Made by a program: the position numbers and the translations under genes. Below, one piece after another: positions 50,236 to 59,667 of a stretch of DNA of 64,000 nt. Source of the stretch: Deltaproteobacteria bacterium (lineage in GTDB: Bacteria > Myxococcota > Kuafuiibacteriia > Kuafuiibacteriales > Kuafuiibacteriaceae); the NCBI GenBank assembly GCA_020632995.1, contig JACKEN010000001.1, forward strand, positions 838,001 through 902,000, written 5' to 3'. The notes under the pieces were generated by a model that saw only the letters and a program-made list of their open reading frames with translations, did no database searches and had not been told where the DNA came from. Every line of letters begins with the position of its first letter. Position 1 is the stretch's first letter.

Positions 50236-52416
50236 ATGAGCCTCCGGATCCCAGGTGGCGGGCGGGTGGACCGCGCGGAGGCCAGCGCTCCGGTGCGCGT
50301 CACGACGCCTGCCCCGGCTCAGGCCCCGCAGACCGCCCTGCGCTCTGGCTGGGCGGGGCGCCTGGCCGGGTTCGGGCGACGCCTGCGCACCGGGGCCCTG
50401 GTGGCCCTGATGGTGGGGAACAGCCTGGTGCCGGCGCCGGCCCGGGCGGCGATGCTGGGGGCCCAGGGCGTGCCCGCGGGTGGGGTGGAGGTGACCTGGG
50501 TGGCCGAGCGGGCCGGCCCGGGCGCGACCCTGCTGGCGGAGCACACCCGGCTCAGCGCGGAGCGGATGGCCCTCGTCGAGCAGCTCGACGCGGCCCGCGC
50601 CGAGTACGAGCGGGCCATGCAGCGGGCCGACGCCCTCCGGGTGAAGGTGGCCGATCTCACCGAGCTCGTGGCGTTGTCCGCGGGGCCCGTGGCGCCCCGG
50701 CCCACGCCCCCTTCCGACCCTGCCCTGGCCCGGTTCGCCGAGGTCCTGGACCAGGCGCCGGACCATGAGGCGCAGCTGGAGGCGGCCCGTCAGGCCCAGG
50801 CGGAGGCGGAGGCGGTCCTCCAGGCGGCGGACGCCCGGTGGGCGGCGGCGCGGGGCCGGGTCGAGGCCCTGGACGCGCCGCTGGCCGCGCTGGACCGGGC
50901 GGCGTGGCCGGTGCTGGAGGCCCTGGGGGTCTCGGCCCAGGCGCTGCAAGCCGCTCGAGGCGGCGCCCTGACCACGACGCCGGGCGCGGCGGCCCGGGCG
51001 GCCGGCCTGCTGGAGCTCTGGCTGGCCCGGGACCCGGGGCGCTCGGCCGCGGCCTTCACCCCGGCCGAGCTGTACGCGTTCATGGCGGTGCGGCGCGCCG
51101 CCTTCGCAGGTGAGCTTGCGACCCAGCCCGCCGAGCTCTACGCCTCGCCCTACGACGTCCTCTACGCGGGCACCGCCTCGGGCGCGCCGCCCGCCCAGGG
51201 GGCGCCGCGCGCCAAGGCCCTGGTCGAGGCGGTGGGCTACCGGCCCATGGCCGACGATCTCTGGGTGCTGGGCCGGCAGCGGCCCGAGGACGTGGAGACC
51301 ATCACCAGCTTCCTCGGTGGTCTGAAGCAGGCGGGGTTGACGTTCGAGCGTCGCTACCACGGCTTCGGCCCCCTGGGCTCGCCGGTGCAGGGTGAGTTGA
51401 CGCACCTCTTGTCCCGGCTCCCCTGGCGCTCCCCCGAGGGGCGGGCCGGCGTGCTTGCCGCGGCGGCGGAGCTCGTGGCCCTCGGCTCACCGCTGCGCCC
51501 CTCGGAGGCGGCGCTGTTGGCCGAGCTGGCCGGCGGCGCGGGCGCGGCCCGGGCCCGGGTGGTGCTGGCGCGCACCGCGCCGCTCGACGACCCGCGGGAC
51601 GCTGACTACGTGGTGAAGGTTGCCCGGGAGGCGGCACGCTTCGGGGACGACGCGGCCCTGGCGGCCGGGCTGGACGCGCTGGGCGCTCGCCTGGGGCGCC
51701 GGCCCACCGTGCCGGAGGCGGCGCAGGTGCTGGAGGCGCTCCAGGCCGGCGCTCAGCTGGAGGCGCTGATCCCGGTGGGCGGCGGCGCGCTCGCGGTGGC
51801 GGATCTGTACGCTTGGAGCCGGGCCCCCGCGCGCTACACCGCGGCCCCAGAGGCCCACCTCCGGGCGGAGCTGGACGCCCGGGTGTCGCAAGCCTTCCTG
51901 CGCCTCGACTCCAACGCGGAGTACGCCGAGACGAGCTCGGCCGCGTTCGGCGCCCCCAAGCTGGTGAAGATGCACATGCTCCTCGACGCCCTCCAGGCCC
52001 CCGCGGTGCGCGGTGCGCTGGCCGACGCCCTCTCGGCGGACCTGGCGGACGGAGCCTGGGAGCACGGGGGCCTCGTGAAGGCCGAGGGCGGGGTGGCCAC
52101 GTTCGACGTCATCCCCTCCGCTAGCCAAGACTCCACCGCCGCCACCTACCTCCTGCCCGCGGCGCACGAGCCCCTCCCGGCCCTGGCCAAGTTCCACTTC
52201 CACGCCGTGAACGCGGACGGCGAGCTGCACCGCAGTGGCCCGAGCTCGGTGGCGCTGGGGCAGGGGGCGGACCGCGGGGTGACCTACCTCTACCAGCAGG
52301 ACGAGGTGGTGATCTCCGCCCTCGATGTCGACGCTGCGGGTAGGGTCACGCGCTTCAACGTGGACTTCGTCGCCACCGACGGCGCGGTGCGCGACCTCGG
52401 CACCTTCACGCGGTGA
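50236..52416 (+). CDS. Large exported or membrane protein of unknown function
   Basis: 726 residues. The start SLRIPGGGRVDRAEAS was chosen because the upstream ATG (50206) precedes a TTGTCC/TAGTAC promoter-like pair at 50199-50228. A hydrophobic helix near 55-75 (LRTGALVALMVGNSLVPAPARA) looks like a late signal peptide. Residues 95-240 form coiled coils (LSAERMALVEQLDAARAEYE; QLEAARQAQAEAEAVLQAAD). The middle is helical and Ala-rich. The C-terminus (AKFHFHAVNADGELHRSGPS, VTYLYQQDEVVISALDVD) is a beta domain. No family recognised. It overlaps recD2 convergently by 11 bases. Confidence 0.7.
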   Translation: MSLRIPGGGRVDRAEASAPVRVTTPAPAQAPQTALRSGWAGRLAGFGRRLRTGALVALMVGNSLVPAPARAAMLGAQGVPAGGVEVTWVAERAGPGATLLAEHTRLSAERMALVEQLDAARAEYERAMQRADALRVKVADLTELVALSAGPVAPRPTPPSDPALARFAEVLDQAPDHEAQLEAARQAQAEAEAVLQAADARWAAARGRVEALDAPLAALDRAAWPVLEALGVSAQALQAARGGALTTTPGAAARAAGLLELWLARDPGRSAAAFTPAELYAFMAVRRAAFAGELATQPAELYASPYDVLYAGTASGAPPAQGAPRAKALVEAVGYRPMADDLWVLGRQRPEDVETITSFLGGLKQAGLTFERRYHGFGPLGSPVQGELTHLLSRLPWRSPEGRAGVLAAAAELVALGSPLRPSEAALLAELAGGAGAARARVVLARTAPLDDPRDADYVVKVAREAARFGDDAALAAGLDALGARLGRRPTVPEAAQVLEALQAGAQLEALIPVGGGALAVADLYAWSRAPARYTAAPEAHLRAELDARVSQAFLRLDSNAEYAETSSAAFGAPKLVKMHMLLDALQAPAVRGALADALSADLADGAWEHGGLVKAEGGVATFDVIPSASQDSTAATYLLPAAHEPLPALAKFHFHAVNADGELHRSGPSSVALGQGADRGVTYLYQQDEVVISALDVDAAGRVTRFNVDFVATDGAVRDLGTFTR

Positions 52417-54568
52417 GGAGCCGGTCGGCCAGCGCGGTGTAGCGGCGCTGGTCCTTCACGCTCCGCACCGCCATCCCCAGCGCCTTCCTGCTCCCCACCA
52501 GGATCACCAGGCGCTTGCCCCGGGTGATCGCGGTGTAGAGCAGGTTCCGGTGCAGCATGACGAAGTGCTGGGTGGACACCGGCACCACCACCGCCGGGTA
52601 CTCGCTCCCCTGGGACTTGTGGATCGAGGTGGCGTAGGCCAGCTGGAGCTGCTCCAGGGCCTGGGCGTCGTAGACCACCTCCCGCCCCTCGAAGTCCACC
52701 ACCAGGGCCTTGTCCTCGGCGTCGACGCGCACCACTCGGCCGAGGTCGCCGTTGAAGACCCCGAGGTCGTAGTCGTTCTTGGTCTGCATGACCTTGTCGC
52801 CTACGCGCAAGGTGACCTGCCCGCGCACCAGCTCCGGCCCGCTGGGGTTGAGGAGGGCCTGCAGGCGCAGGTTCAGGTTCTGCGCCCCGAGCGGCCCCTT
52901 GTGCATCGGGGTCAGGACCTGCACCGCGTCCACCGGGTCGAGGCCGAAGCCCCTCGGGATGCGGTCCTTCACCAGGCTCTCGATGGTGCGGAGCACGTCC
53001 TCGGGGGCGTCCCGCTCGAACAGGTAGAAGTCCGACCTCGCGTCGCCCGCGCCCGGGAGCACCGGCATTTCGCCGTGGTTGATGCGGTGGGCGTTCTCGA
53101 CGATCAGGCTGTGGTGGGCCTGCCGGTAGATCTGGGTGAGGCGCACCACGTCGGCCCGCCCCGAGCGGATGACGTCGTTGAGCACCGCCCCCGGCCCCAC
53201 CGAGGGGAGCTGGTCCACGTCGCCCACCAGGATGAGCTGGCAGCGGTCGGGGAGGGCGGCCACCAGGCTCTGCATGAGGACGATGTCGACCATGGAGGCC
53301 TCGTCCACGATGACCACGTCGCCCTCGAGCGGGTTCTCTTCGTTCCGCACGAAGCCGTCGTCTTGAGGCGCGTACTCCAGGAGCCGGTGCAGGGTCTTGG
53401 CCTCGCGCCCGGTGGCCTCCGCCATCCGCTTGGCCGCGCGGCCGGTGGGGGCGGCGAGGAGGATGTTGGTGTGCTCGGCCTCCAGGATGCGCAAGACGCC
53501 CTTCACGATGGTGGTCTTGCCGGTGCCGGGGCCGCCGGTGATCACGAGGATCTTGGCTCGCAAGGCGGCCTTCACCGCGGCGCGCTGCTGGTCGGCCAGC
53601 GTCAACCCGGATTGCAGCTCGTAGGCCCGCACCGCGGCCTCGGCGTCGACCTCGCGGGCCGGGCGGGGCCCCGCGAGCACCCGGGCCAGGCCCTGGGCCA
53701 CCTTGCGCTCGGCCTCGTAGAGCCGGGCCAGGCTCACCCCGTGGGGCTCGATCTGGATGTAGCCGCCGAGGGCCAGGCGGTCGCGAGGGCCGGCGAGCGC
53801 CGCCTCCTCGACCCCCAGGAGCGCGCCCGCCCGGCTCATCAGCTCCGGGCCGGGCAGGAAGACGTGGCCGTCTTCGGCCGCCTCGCCGAGGGCGTGCAGC
53901 AGGCCCGCGGCGAGCCGGGCGGGGTCGTCGGGGGACAGCCCCAGCGCCTTGGCGATGCGGTCCGCGGTGAGGAAGCCCACCCCCGAGACCTCCAGCGCCA
54001 ACTGATACGGGTTGCTCTTCACCACCTGCACCGCGCGCTCGCCGTAGCGCTTGAAGATGCGGAGCGCGAAGCCGGTGCCCACGTCGAGGGACTGCAGGAA
54101 CACCATCACCTCCTTCAGGTGCCGGGCCCCCTGCCACGCCTGCTGGATCCGCTCCGCCCGCACCGGGCCGATGCCCTCGACCTCGGTGAGGCGCTGGGGG
54201 TGGTTCTCCACCACGTCCAGGGTGTCCTCGCCGAAGCGCGCCACCAGGCGCTTCGCGAGGCCGGGGCCGATGCCATCCACCAGCCCCGAGCCGAGGTAGC
54301 GCTCGATGCCGGCCACCGTGCCCGGGCGGACCGGGACGTAGCTGTCGGCCTGGAACTGGCGCCCGAACTTGGGGTTGTCGACCCACTTGCCCACCAGGCG
54401 CACCGGCTCGCCGGGGGCGAGGCCGGAGAGCTCGCCGACGCATGTGACCTCGCCCTGGGGGGTGTCCATCCGGACCACCCGCCAGGGGCGATCCGCGCTC
54501 TCGAAGATCACCCGGGCCAGGGTGCCCTCCAGGCTCTCGCCCGCGTCGGTGGGCTCGCTGGCGCTCAC
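52406..54568 (-). CDS. recD2: RecD2-type SF1B DNA helicase
   Basis: 720 residues. An OB-like N-terminus is followed by helix-hairpin-helix repeats (GIGPGLAKRLVARFG, VEGIGPVRAERIQQAW), as in RecD2/TraA-type helicases lacking RecBC partners. Motif I is GGPGTGKTT, motif II is VVIVDEASM, motif III LILVGDVDQLPSVGPG, and motifs V/VI include YATSIHKSQGSEYPAVVVPV and YTAITRGKRLVILVG. RecD2 unwinds DNA 5'-3' and acts in replication-fork repair. It is a single gene between a hypothetical protein and the amylase. Confidence 0.95.
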   Translation of the reverse strand: MSASEPTDAGESLEGTLARVIFESADRPWRVVRMDTPQGEVTCVGELSGLAPGEPVRLVGKWVDNPKFGRQFQADSYVPVRPGTVAGIERYLGSGLVDGIGPGLAKRLVARFGEDTLDVVENHPQRLTEVEGIGPVRAERIQQAWQGARHLKEVMVFLQSLDVGTGFALRIFKRYGERAVQVVKSNPYQLALEVSGVGFLTADRIAKALGLSPDDPARLAAGLLHALGEAAEDGHVFLPGPELMSRAGALLGVEEAALAGPRDRLALGGYIQIEPHGVSLARLYEAERKVAQGLARVLAGPRPAREVDAEAAVRAYELQSGLTLADQQRAAVKAALRAKILVITGGPGTGKTTIVKGVLRILEAEHTNILLAAPTGRAAKRMAEATGREAKTLHRLLEYAPQDDGFVRNEENPLEGDVVIVDEASMVDIVLMQSLVAALPDRCQLILVGDVDQLPSVGPGAVLNDVIRSGRADVVRLTQIYRQAHHSLIVENAHRINHGEMPVLPGAGDARSDFYLFERDAPEDVLRTIESLVKDRIPRGFGLDPVDAVQVLTPMHKGPLGAQNLNLRLQALLNPSGPELVRGQVTLRVGDKVMQTKNDYDLGVFNGDLGRVVRVDAEDKALVVDFEGREVVYDAQALEQLQLAYATSIHKSQGSEYPAVVVPVSTQHFVMLHRNLLYTAITRGKRLVILVGSRKALGMAVRSVKDQRRYTALADRLLTA

Positions 54569-54599
54569 GGCGCCCCGAGCATAGCAGCCGCCGGCCGCG

Positions 54600-56396
54600 T
54601 CACGGCAGCGGGATGTACGTGACGCCGCTCTGCCCGAAGGTCACCACGGTGATGTAGCCCTTCTTCGCCCAGTGGTTGATCGAGCTGTAGGGCGTGCCCG
54701 CCTGGGAGATGTTGCCCTCCCACTCCACCGCGCTCCCGCGGCGCAGGAACGCCTTGAACTCGAACCAGTCGCCCGCCTGCCCCGACATCGACACGTCGAA
54801 CTTCCAGTAGTGCAGGCCGAAGGTGTTCTCGGGGTCGGTGCCGTAGCCGTTGGTGGCGTAGGTGGGCTCTGGACCCCAGGATGCAGGCCAGCTTGCGCAG
54901 GTCCAGTCGAGGGCGGAGTCGCTGAACCAGTCCAGGGTGGTGTCGCCGCTCTTGGTGGGGAGCGTCGTGGGGTTCAGGGTGTTGAGGTAGCTGATGCCCT
55001 CGTCCATCGCCGGGTAGTGGCCGGCCGACACCAGCCCGCCGTCGTGGCCGCCGCGGATGTAGATGTCCTCGCCCGGCACGGTGGCCTTGAGCATGTAGAT
55101 CACGGTGCGGACCCCGCTCGGCGGCGGGGTGGTGGCGCGGCTCCACACCGCGTAGTTCGTGCCGGAGGCGCGGAGCGTCCAGCCCGCGCCAGGGTTCCAG
55201 GACCCGGGCCCGATCTTCACCGCCACCTTGTCGTCGATGAGCGCGGCGTAGACGCTGCTGTCGGCCTGCACGATGTTCACGCTGGAGGCCGACGTGATGC
55301 CCTCGCTCTTCCTGACCGCGATGAGGTCGTCAATGGCCGCGCCGAGGCCCCAGTCGAAGTAGTGCACCCAGTACACGCTGGGGACGCCGGGGTGGGTCAG
55401 GATGTATGCGTAGCCCTGCATCACCCCGCCGGAGGGGAAGGGCCAGTGGTTCTGCCCGCCGCCGCCCCCGGTGCTGGGGCCGGTGTCGTGGTTGTCGAGG
55501 AACGTGACCGAGCGCTCCGGCCACCACCCGATGGCGCCCGAGGGGCCGCCGCTCGCGTCGCGCAGGCGCCAGTACTCCCCGTAGGCCACCGCCTGCTGCA
55601 GGATGCCCTTCGTGGTGAAGTCGAACGCGGCCGAGCGCCCCCCGGTCGCGTTGATCCAGTTCATGATCTGCTGGCGGTGGGCGTCGGGGTTGTTGAGGTC
55701 CAGGGTGGTCCACAGCTCGCCCACCGAGAAGTAGGGGCTGGTGGCCTGGTTGTACTGCCCGACGTAGCCACCCGCGTAGCCCTTCACGTAGTCGTAGCGC
55801 CAGCCGTCGTAGCCGATGGTGCCCTTCAGCCAGTTCATCCAGCCCGTCAAGCTGGATTGCACATAGGCCTTGGTGTGGTCGATGTCGCGCGCGGCGGAGT
55901 AGCCGTCGCCGGTGTCCGGCGCCCCCGCCGCGTAGGGCCACTCGTCGCCCTGGCAGACCGCGTCCGCGCCCCAGGTGGGGTTGGTGAAGTCGGCCCAGTC
56001 GTAGGTCCCCACCCGGTGGTTGATCACGATGTCCGCGAGGACCTTGACCCCGCGGCTGTGCAGGGCGGAGATGGCCCCGCTCAGCTCGGCCTGGGAGCCG
56101 TAGGCGGAGTTTTGCGTGTAGAGTTCGTTCGGGAGGTACCCCTCGGGCGCGGCGTCGGCCGACCGGGAGGACGGAGGCAGCCACACCATGTCGAAGCCCG
56201 CATCTGCAATCGGACCTGCATTCTGCTGCACGATGCTCCACCAGGCGTGCTCGTGGGACTCCCAGTGAAAGCCTTGGAGCATCACCTCGGAGCTCGGGCC
56301 GTCCAGGGGGCCGGCGGCGGCCGGCCCCGCGCCCGCCAGGAGCAGCACCAGGGCGGCCGGGAGGAGGTGGGCTGGCGTAAATCTGAGATGAGTCAC
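54600..56396 (-). CDS. Secreted plant-type alpha-amylase (GH13) with C-terminal extension
   Basis: 598 residues from a GTG (56396), signal peptide ending AGPAAAG. The barrel opens VMLQGFHWESHEHAWW, like plant/archaeal-type alpha-amylases. The nucleophile Asp is in YDGWRYDYVKGY (about 202), the acid/base Glu in SVGELWTTL (about 225) and the third Asp in FLDNHDTG (about 301). The usual C-domain (AALIDDKVAVKIGPGSW, TNYAVWSR) ends near 425. About 170 further residues (VRTVIYMLKATVPGEDIYIR, GLHYWKFDVSM) form an added module that may bind starch. It cleaves alpha-1,4-glucans outside the cell. Its start overlaps the divergent kelch gene by nine bases. Confidence 0.93.
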   Translation of the reverse strand: MTHLRFTPAHLLPAALVLLLAGAGPAAAGPLDGPSSEVMLQGFHWESHEHAWWSIVQQNAGPIADAGFDMVWLPPSSRSADAAPEGYLPNELYTQNSAYGSQAELSGAISALHSRGVKVLADIVINHRVGTYDWADFTNPTWGADAVCQGDEWPYAAGAPDTGDGYSAARDIDHTKAYVQSSLTGWMNWLKGTIGYDGWRYDYVKGYAGGYVGQYNQATSPYFSVGELWTTLDLNNPDAHRQQIMNWINATGGRSAAFDFTTKGILQQAVAYGEYWRLRDASGGPSGAIGWWPERSVTFLDNHDTGPSTGGGGGQNHWPFPSGGVMQGYAYILTHPGVPSVYWVHYFDWGLGAAIDDLIAVRKSEGITSASSVNIVQADSSVYAALIDDKVAVKIGPGSWNPGAGWTLRASGTNYAVWSRATTPPPSGVRTVIYMLKATVPGEDIYIRGGHDGGLVSAGHYPAMDEGISYLNTLNPTTLPTKSGDTTLDWFSDSALDWTCASWPASWGPEPTYATNGYGTDPENTFGLHYWKFDVSMSGQAGDWFEFKAFLRRGSAVEWEGNISQAGTPYSSINHWAKKGYITVVTFGQSGVTYIPLP

Positions 56397-57467
56397 GGCA
56401 GGGTCACCCTGCGCCGGCCTCAGGGTCGGTACGCTCCGCCACTTATCCGATGGGGCTTCACTGGAGCGGCTTCGTTCGCGGTCGGCCTGCTCGCCGCGTG
56501 CGGGGCGGCGCCCACCGCGCTCGACCCGGACGCGGGGGTCGACGCCGGGGTGCTCGCGGACGCGGGGGCGGTGGACGCCGGCCCGGTGGAGGGGCCCCGC
56601 TGGTCGACCGTCGCGCCCATGCGGGAGGCCCGGCAGGAGACCGCGGTGGTGGCCTACCAGGGCGAGGTGGTGGTGCTCGGGGGCTATGACGCCGACCAGG
56701 TCTTCGGGCGGCGGGTGGAGGCCTACGACCCGGCCACGAATGCGTGGCGGGGCCTCCCCAGCGTCCCGGTGCGGATGCACCACGCCAACGTGGCGGTGGT
56801 GGGCGACGCGCTCTGGGTGGTCGGCTTCCTCAGCGACGGCTTCGAAGAGGACGGACGGATCTACCGGTACGATCCCGGCGCAGACGCCTGGTCCGCCCAG
56901 GGCGAGATGCCGGCCAACCGGGCCCGAGGGGCCAGCGTGGTGGCGGTCCACCAGGGCCTCATCTACCTGGTGGGGGGCATGCGGTTCGGGGGTGCGGTCG
57001 GGCTGGTCGATCGCTTCGACCCTGCCTCTGGGGCCTGGCAGGCGCTGCCCCCGATCCCCCGGGGGGTGGACCACGGGGTGGGCGGGGTCATCGGCGATCG
57101 GCTGTACGTGGCGGGGGGGCGTGGGGGGCTGATCCAGAACCACAGGCCCGACCTGGACGTCCTCGACCTGACGGCGGGCACCTGGAGCGCGGGGCCCCCC
57201 ATGCCCACCTCCCGCGGGGGCGCGGCGGGGGCGGTGCTCGACGGCCGGCTCTACGTCATGGGCGGGGAGGGGAACCGTGGGGGCGCGCTCTTCTCCGAGG
57301 TGGAGGCCTTCGACCCCGTCACCGGGCGGTGGTCCAGCCTGCCGCCGCTCGTCCCGGCCCGGCACGGGATGGGGGCGGCGGCGGTGGGGGGGCGGATCTT
57401 CCTGCCCGGCGGCGCGAACGTGGAGGCCTTCGGGGCGGTGGCCGTCCACCAGGTGCTCGATCCATAG
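56388..57467 (+). CDS. Kelch-repeat lipoprotein
   Basis: 359 residues from the ATG at 56388; no closer start yields the signal peptide LIRWGFTGAASFAVGLLAAC. The lipobox Cys is followed by a DAG-rich tether (DPDAGVDAGVLADAG). Residues about 70-355 form six kelch repeats, for example VVAYQGEVVVLGGYDADQVF, VVAVHQGLIYLVGGM and GAVLDGRLYVMGGEG, each ending in a YDP/FDPxxxxW strand: a beta-propeller exposed at the surface. It is divergent from the amylase with overlapping 5' ends, suggesting shared control and possibly a role in starch binding. Confidence 0.85.
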   Translation: MSHGRVTLRRPQGRYAPPLIRWGFTGAASFAVGLLAACGAAPTALDPDAGVDAGVLADAGAVDAGPVEGPRWSTVAPMREARQETAVVAYQGEVVVLGGYDADQVFGRRVEAYDPATNAWRGLPSVPVRMHHANVAVVGDALWVVGFLSDGFEEDGRIYRYDPGADAWSAQGEMPANRARGASVVAVHQGLIYLVGGMRFGGAVGLVDRFDPASGAWQALPPIPRGVDHGVGGVIGDRLYVAGGRGGLIQNHRPDLDVLDLTAGTWSAGPPMPTSRGGAAGAVLDGRLYVMGGEGNRGGALFSEVEAFDPVTGRWSSLPPLVPARHGMGAAAVGGRIFLPGGANVEAFGAVAVHQVLDP

Positions 57468-57528
57468 ATCGCTGCAATCCTGTGCGTCGTCCTACAGTTG
57501 TGATATCCACGCCCGTGGAGTTCCCCCG

Positions 57529-58587
57529 ATGAGCGATGGTCAGGGCAAAGGTGGCGGCAACAAGCAGTCGACGGACGATCGGACGCTTCTCGACCCGCTG
57601 AGTTCGGATGAGCTCAAGGCGCTGCGCGAGGCGCGCCAGCGCATGCAGGCGAAGAAGGGCGCGGTCGCCCACCAGATCGTCATCGGCCCCGACACCGGTG
57701 AGGACATTGGTGATGCGCCCACCCGGGCCATGCCTGCGCTGCCCACCTTCGAGGGCAACGTCTCGATCGACCAGATCGGCACGAACCCACCGCACCCCGC
57801 CAGCCACGGCCCGCGGCACGTCGGTGGGCCGCCCACCGAGCCGATGTCCGTGCACGGCCGCGCCACCGTGCCGGCCGCGCATACGCCGCAGGTCGGGCCT
57901 CCGGGCGCTCAGCCCACCGCGGGCAACACCGGCTTCGGTGAGAACACCCTGTTGTGGATGCAGCCCCCCAAGCCACCGGCCTCCGCGGTGGTGGGCGGCG
58001 CCGCCACCCCCGACGTGCTGCCCAAGGTCTCCAAGAAGGAGGCCGCCAAGTCCAAGCTGAAGGCCGCGGTGGTGCTCATCGCCATCGTGGTCATCGGCGG
58101 CGCGCTCCTGTTCGCCGCGCTGGCCCCGAAGCCGAGGGGCGTGCTGGAGCTGCACACCAACCCGCCGAAGGCCGAGGTGCTGATCGACGGCAAGAAGTCC
58201 TCCGAGGTCACCCCGGTGAAGCTCACCCTGTCCGCGGGCGAGCACACCATCGAGGTGCGGCTCGAGGGCCACCAGAACGAGGCCTTCGTCGCGCTGATCG
58301 AGGAGGGCGAGGAGGCGCACCGCAAGGAGGTCGAGCTGACCCCGATCTCGAAGCCGGGGCTGATGACGGTGTCGGTGCAGGTGCAGCCGGTCTCGGCCAG
58401 CATCACCTTCGACGACAAGGTACACACCGGTCGTAGCTTCAAGATGGCCGACGTGGATCCGAACAAGCCGCACAAGATCGCGGTGGAGGCGGGCGGCTAC
58501 GTGAAGATCGCGCAGGACGTGGCGCCGGGCGAGCTCAAGGCCGACTACAGCTTCGTCCTCCAGAAGGACGAGACCATCCCCCAGTAG
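57529..58587 (+). CDS. Membrane protein with two PEGA domains
   Basis: 352 residues starting MSDGQGKGGGNKQSTDDRTL. The cytoplasmic N-terminal 175 residues are low-complexity and Pro-rich, with a helical SSDELKALREARQRMQAKKG segment. A membrane helix spans about 184-206 (VVLIAIVVIGGALLFAALA). Two PEGA modules follow: GVLELHTNPPKAEVLIDGKK with EHTIEVRLEGHQN, and LMTVSVQVQPVSASITFDDK with HKIAVEAGGYVK. PEGA domains bind or decorate the wall. The phosphatase gene starts 18 bases downstream, probably in one transcript. Confidence 0.85.
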   Translation: MSDGQGKGGGNKQSTDDRTLLDPLSSDELKALREARQRMQAKKGAVAHQIVIGPDTGEDIGDAPTRAMPALPTFEGNVSIDQIGTNPPHPASHGPRHVGGPPTEPMSVHGRATVPAAHTPQVGPPGAQPTAGNTGFGENTLLWMQPPKPPASAVVGGAATPDVLPKVSKKEAAKSKLKAAVVLIAIVVIGGALLFAALAPKPRGVLELHTNPPKAEVLIDGKKSSEVTPVKLTLSAGEHTIEVRLEGHQNEAFVALIEEGEEAHRKEVELTPISKPGLMTVSVQVQPVSASITFDDKVHTGRSFKMADVDPNKPHKIAVEAGGYVKIAQDVAPGELKADYSFVLQKDETIPQ

Positions 58588-58605
58588 GCTCCAGGCCAGC
58601 ACGCG

Positions 58606-59661
58606 ATGGACGTCCAGTCCGAGCCCGCGGCGGTGGAGCTGCCGCAAGAGGTTTGCCCAGCCTACACCCTGGAGCAGGAGCTCCCGGCCCGGGTGGTGGT
58701 GATCGGCGATCTCAACGCGCAACACAACCTGCTCGTCCGCTTCCTCCAGGGCATGAAGCTCATGAAGCGGAGCGGGGCCTGGTGCGGGGGCAAGACCGTG
58801 CTCGTCCAGATGGGCGACATCCCGAACCGGGGCGGCACCTCGCGCGCCGCGATGGATCTGATGATCCGCCTGCGCATGGAGGCGCGGGAGGCGGGGGGCG
58901 AGATCTACTGGCTCCTCGGCAACCACGAGGTGATGACCGCGCTCGGGCACGAGGCCTACGTCTCGGCCGACGAGTACCTCGAGTTCGCCACCCACCCCGA
59001 GGTCGACCAGTTCTATCTCGACCGCACCCGCTTCATGTACGAGCTGCTCGGGCCCCCCGACCGGCCCCAGTACGTGGAGCCGATGGGCGGGCGCGTCCGC
59101 GCGTGGGAGGAGGCCAACGCGCCCGGCAAGGCCGCCTTCAGGGCCGCGCTGGGGCCCGATGGGGTCTACGGCGCGTACATCCGGCGGCTCCCGGTGGCCT
59201 TCAAGCTCGGGACCCTCCTGTTCGTGCACGGCGGCCTGAGCCCGCAGTGGGCCGACCTCGGCCTCGAGGGGCTCGAGGAGGAGGCGCAGCAGTGCTGGGC
59301 GTCCACCGACCGCTTCTACCAGGCGCTGGATCCCAACGGCCTGTTCCGCGACCCGCTCGGCCCGCTGTGGCACCGGGCCTACTGCGTGGCGAACGCGAAG
59401 GTGGTGCGTGAAGATCTGCAGGCCGCCCTGCGTCAGATGGGGGCGAGGCAGATGCTGGTGGGCCACACCCGGACGGACACGCTGGTCGGGGGCCGGCCGA
59501 GCGTGCCGATCCTGCGCCACCGTGGCCGCCTGGTGATGACCGACGTGGGGCTGGGAGAGCCGGGTGAGGGGGGCTCCGCGCTCGTGGTGGAGCGGGGCAA
59601 GATCGAGGTGTGGTCGCCGGGAGGGGAGCGGAGCGTCCTGACCTCGGTGAAGAAGAGGTAG
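58606..59661 (+). CDS. Calcineurin-like phosphoesterase with altered GDxH motif
   Basis: 351 residues. It has the PPP/SLP-type motif order: GDLNAQ (34-39) in place of GDxHG, GDIPNRG (70-76), GNHE (105-108), FVHGGLSP and GHTRTD. In most relatives the first motif supplies Asp and His metal ligands; here the His is Asn37, so metal binding at that site may differ. The rest resembles Shewanella-like Ser/Thr or Tyr phosphatases. No signal peptide is present. It lies between a PEGA membrane protein and an exported protein, all on the plus strand. Confidence 0.87.
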   Translation: MDVQSEPAAVELPQEVCPAYTLEQELPARVVVIGDLNAQHNLLVRFLQGMKLMKRSGAWCGGKTVLVQMGDIPNRGGTSRAAMDLMIRLRMEAREAGGEIYWLLGNHEVMTALGHEAYVSADEYLEFATHPEVDQFYLDRTRFMYELLGPPDRPQYVEPMGGRVRAWEEANAPGKAAFRAALGPDGVYGAYIRRLPVAFKLGTLLFVHGGLSPQWADLGLEGLEEEAQQCWASTDRFYQALDPNGLFRDPLGPLWHRAYCVANAKVVREDLQAALRQMGARQMLVGHTRTDTLVGGRPSVPILRHRGRLVMTDVGLGEPGEGGSALVVERGKIEVWSPGGERSVLTSVKKR

Positions 59662-59667
59662 CCGCCG

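Noticed and set aside
57509..57520. CCACG/CGTGG inverted repeat before the PEGA gene as an operator
   Set aside because: Five-base arms are expected by chance in this composition and there is no second copy.
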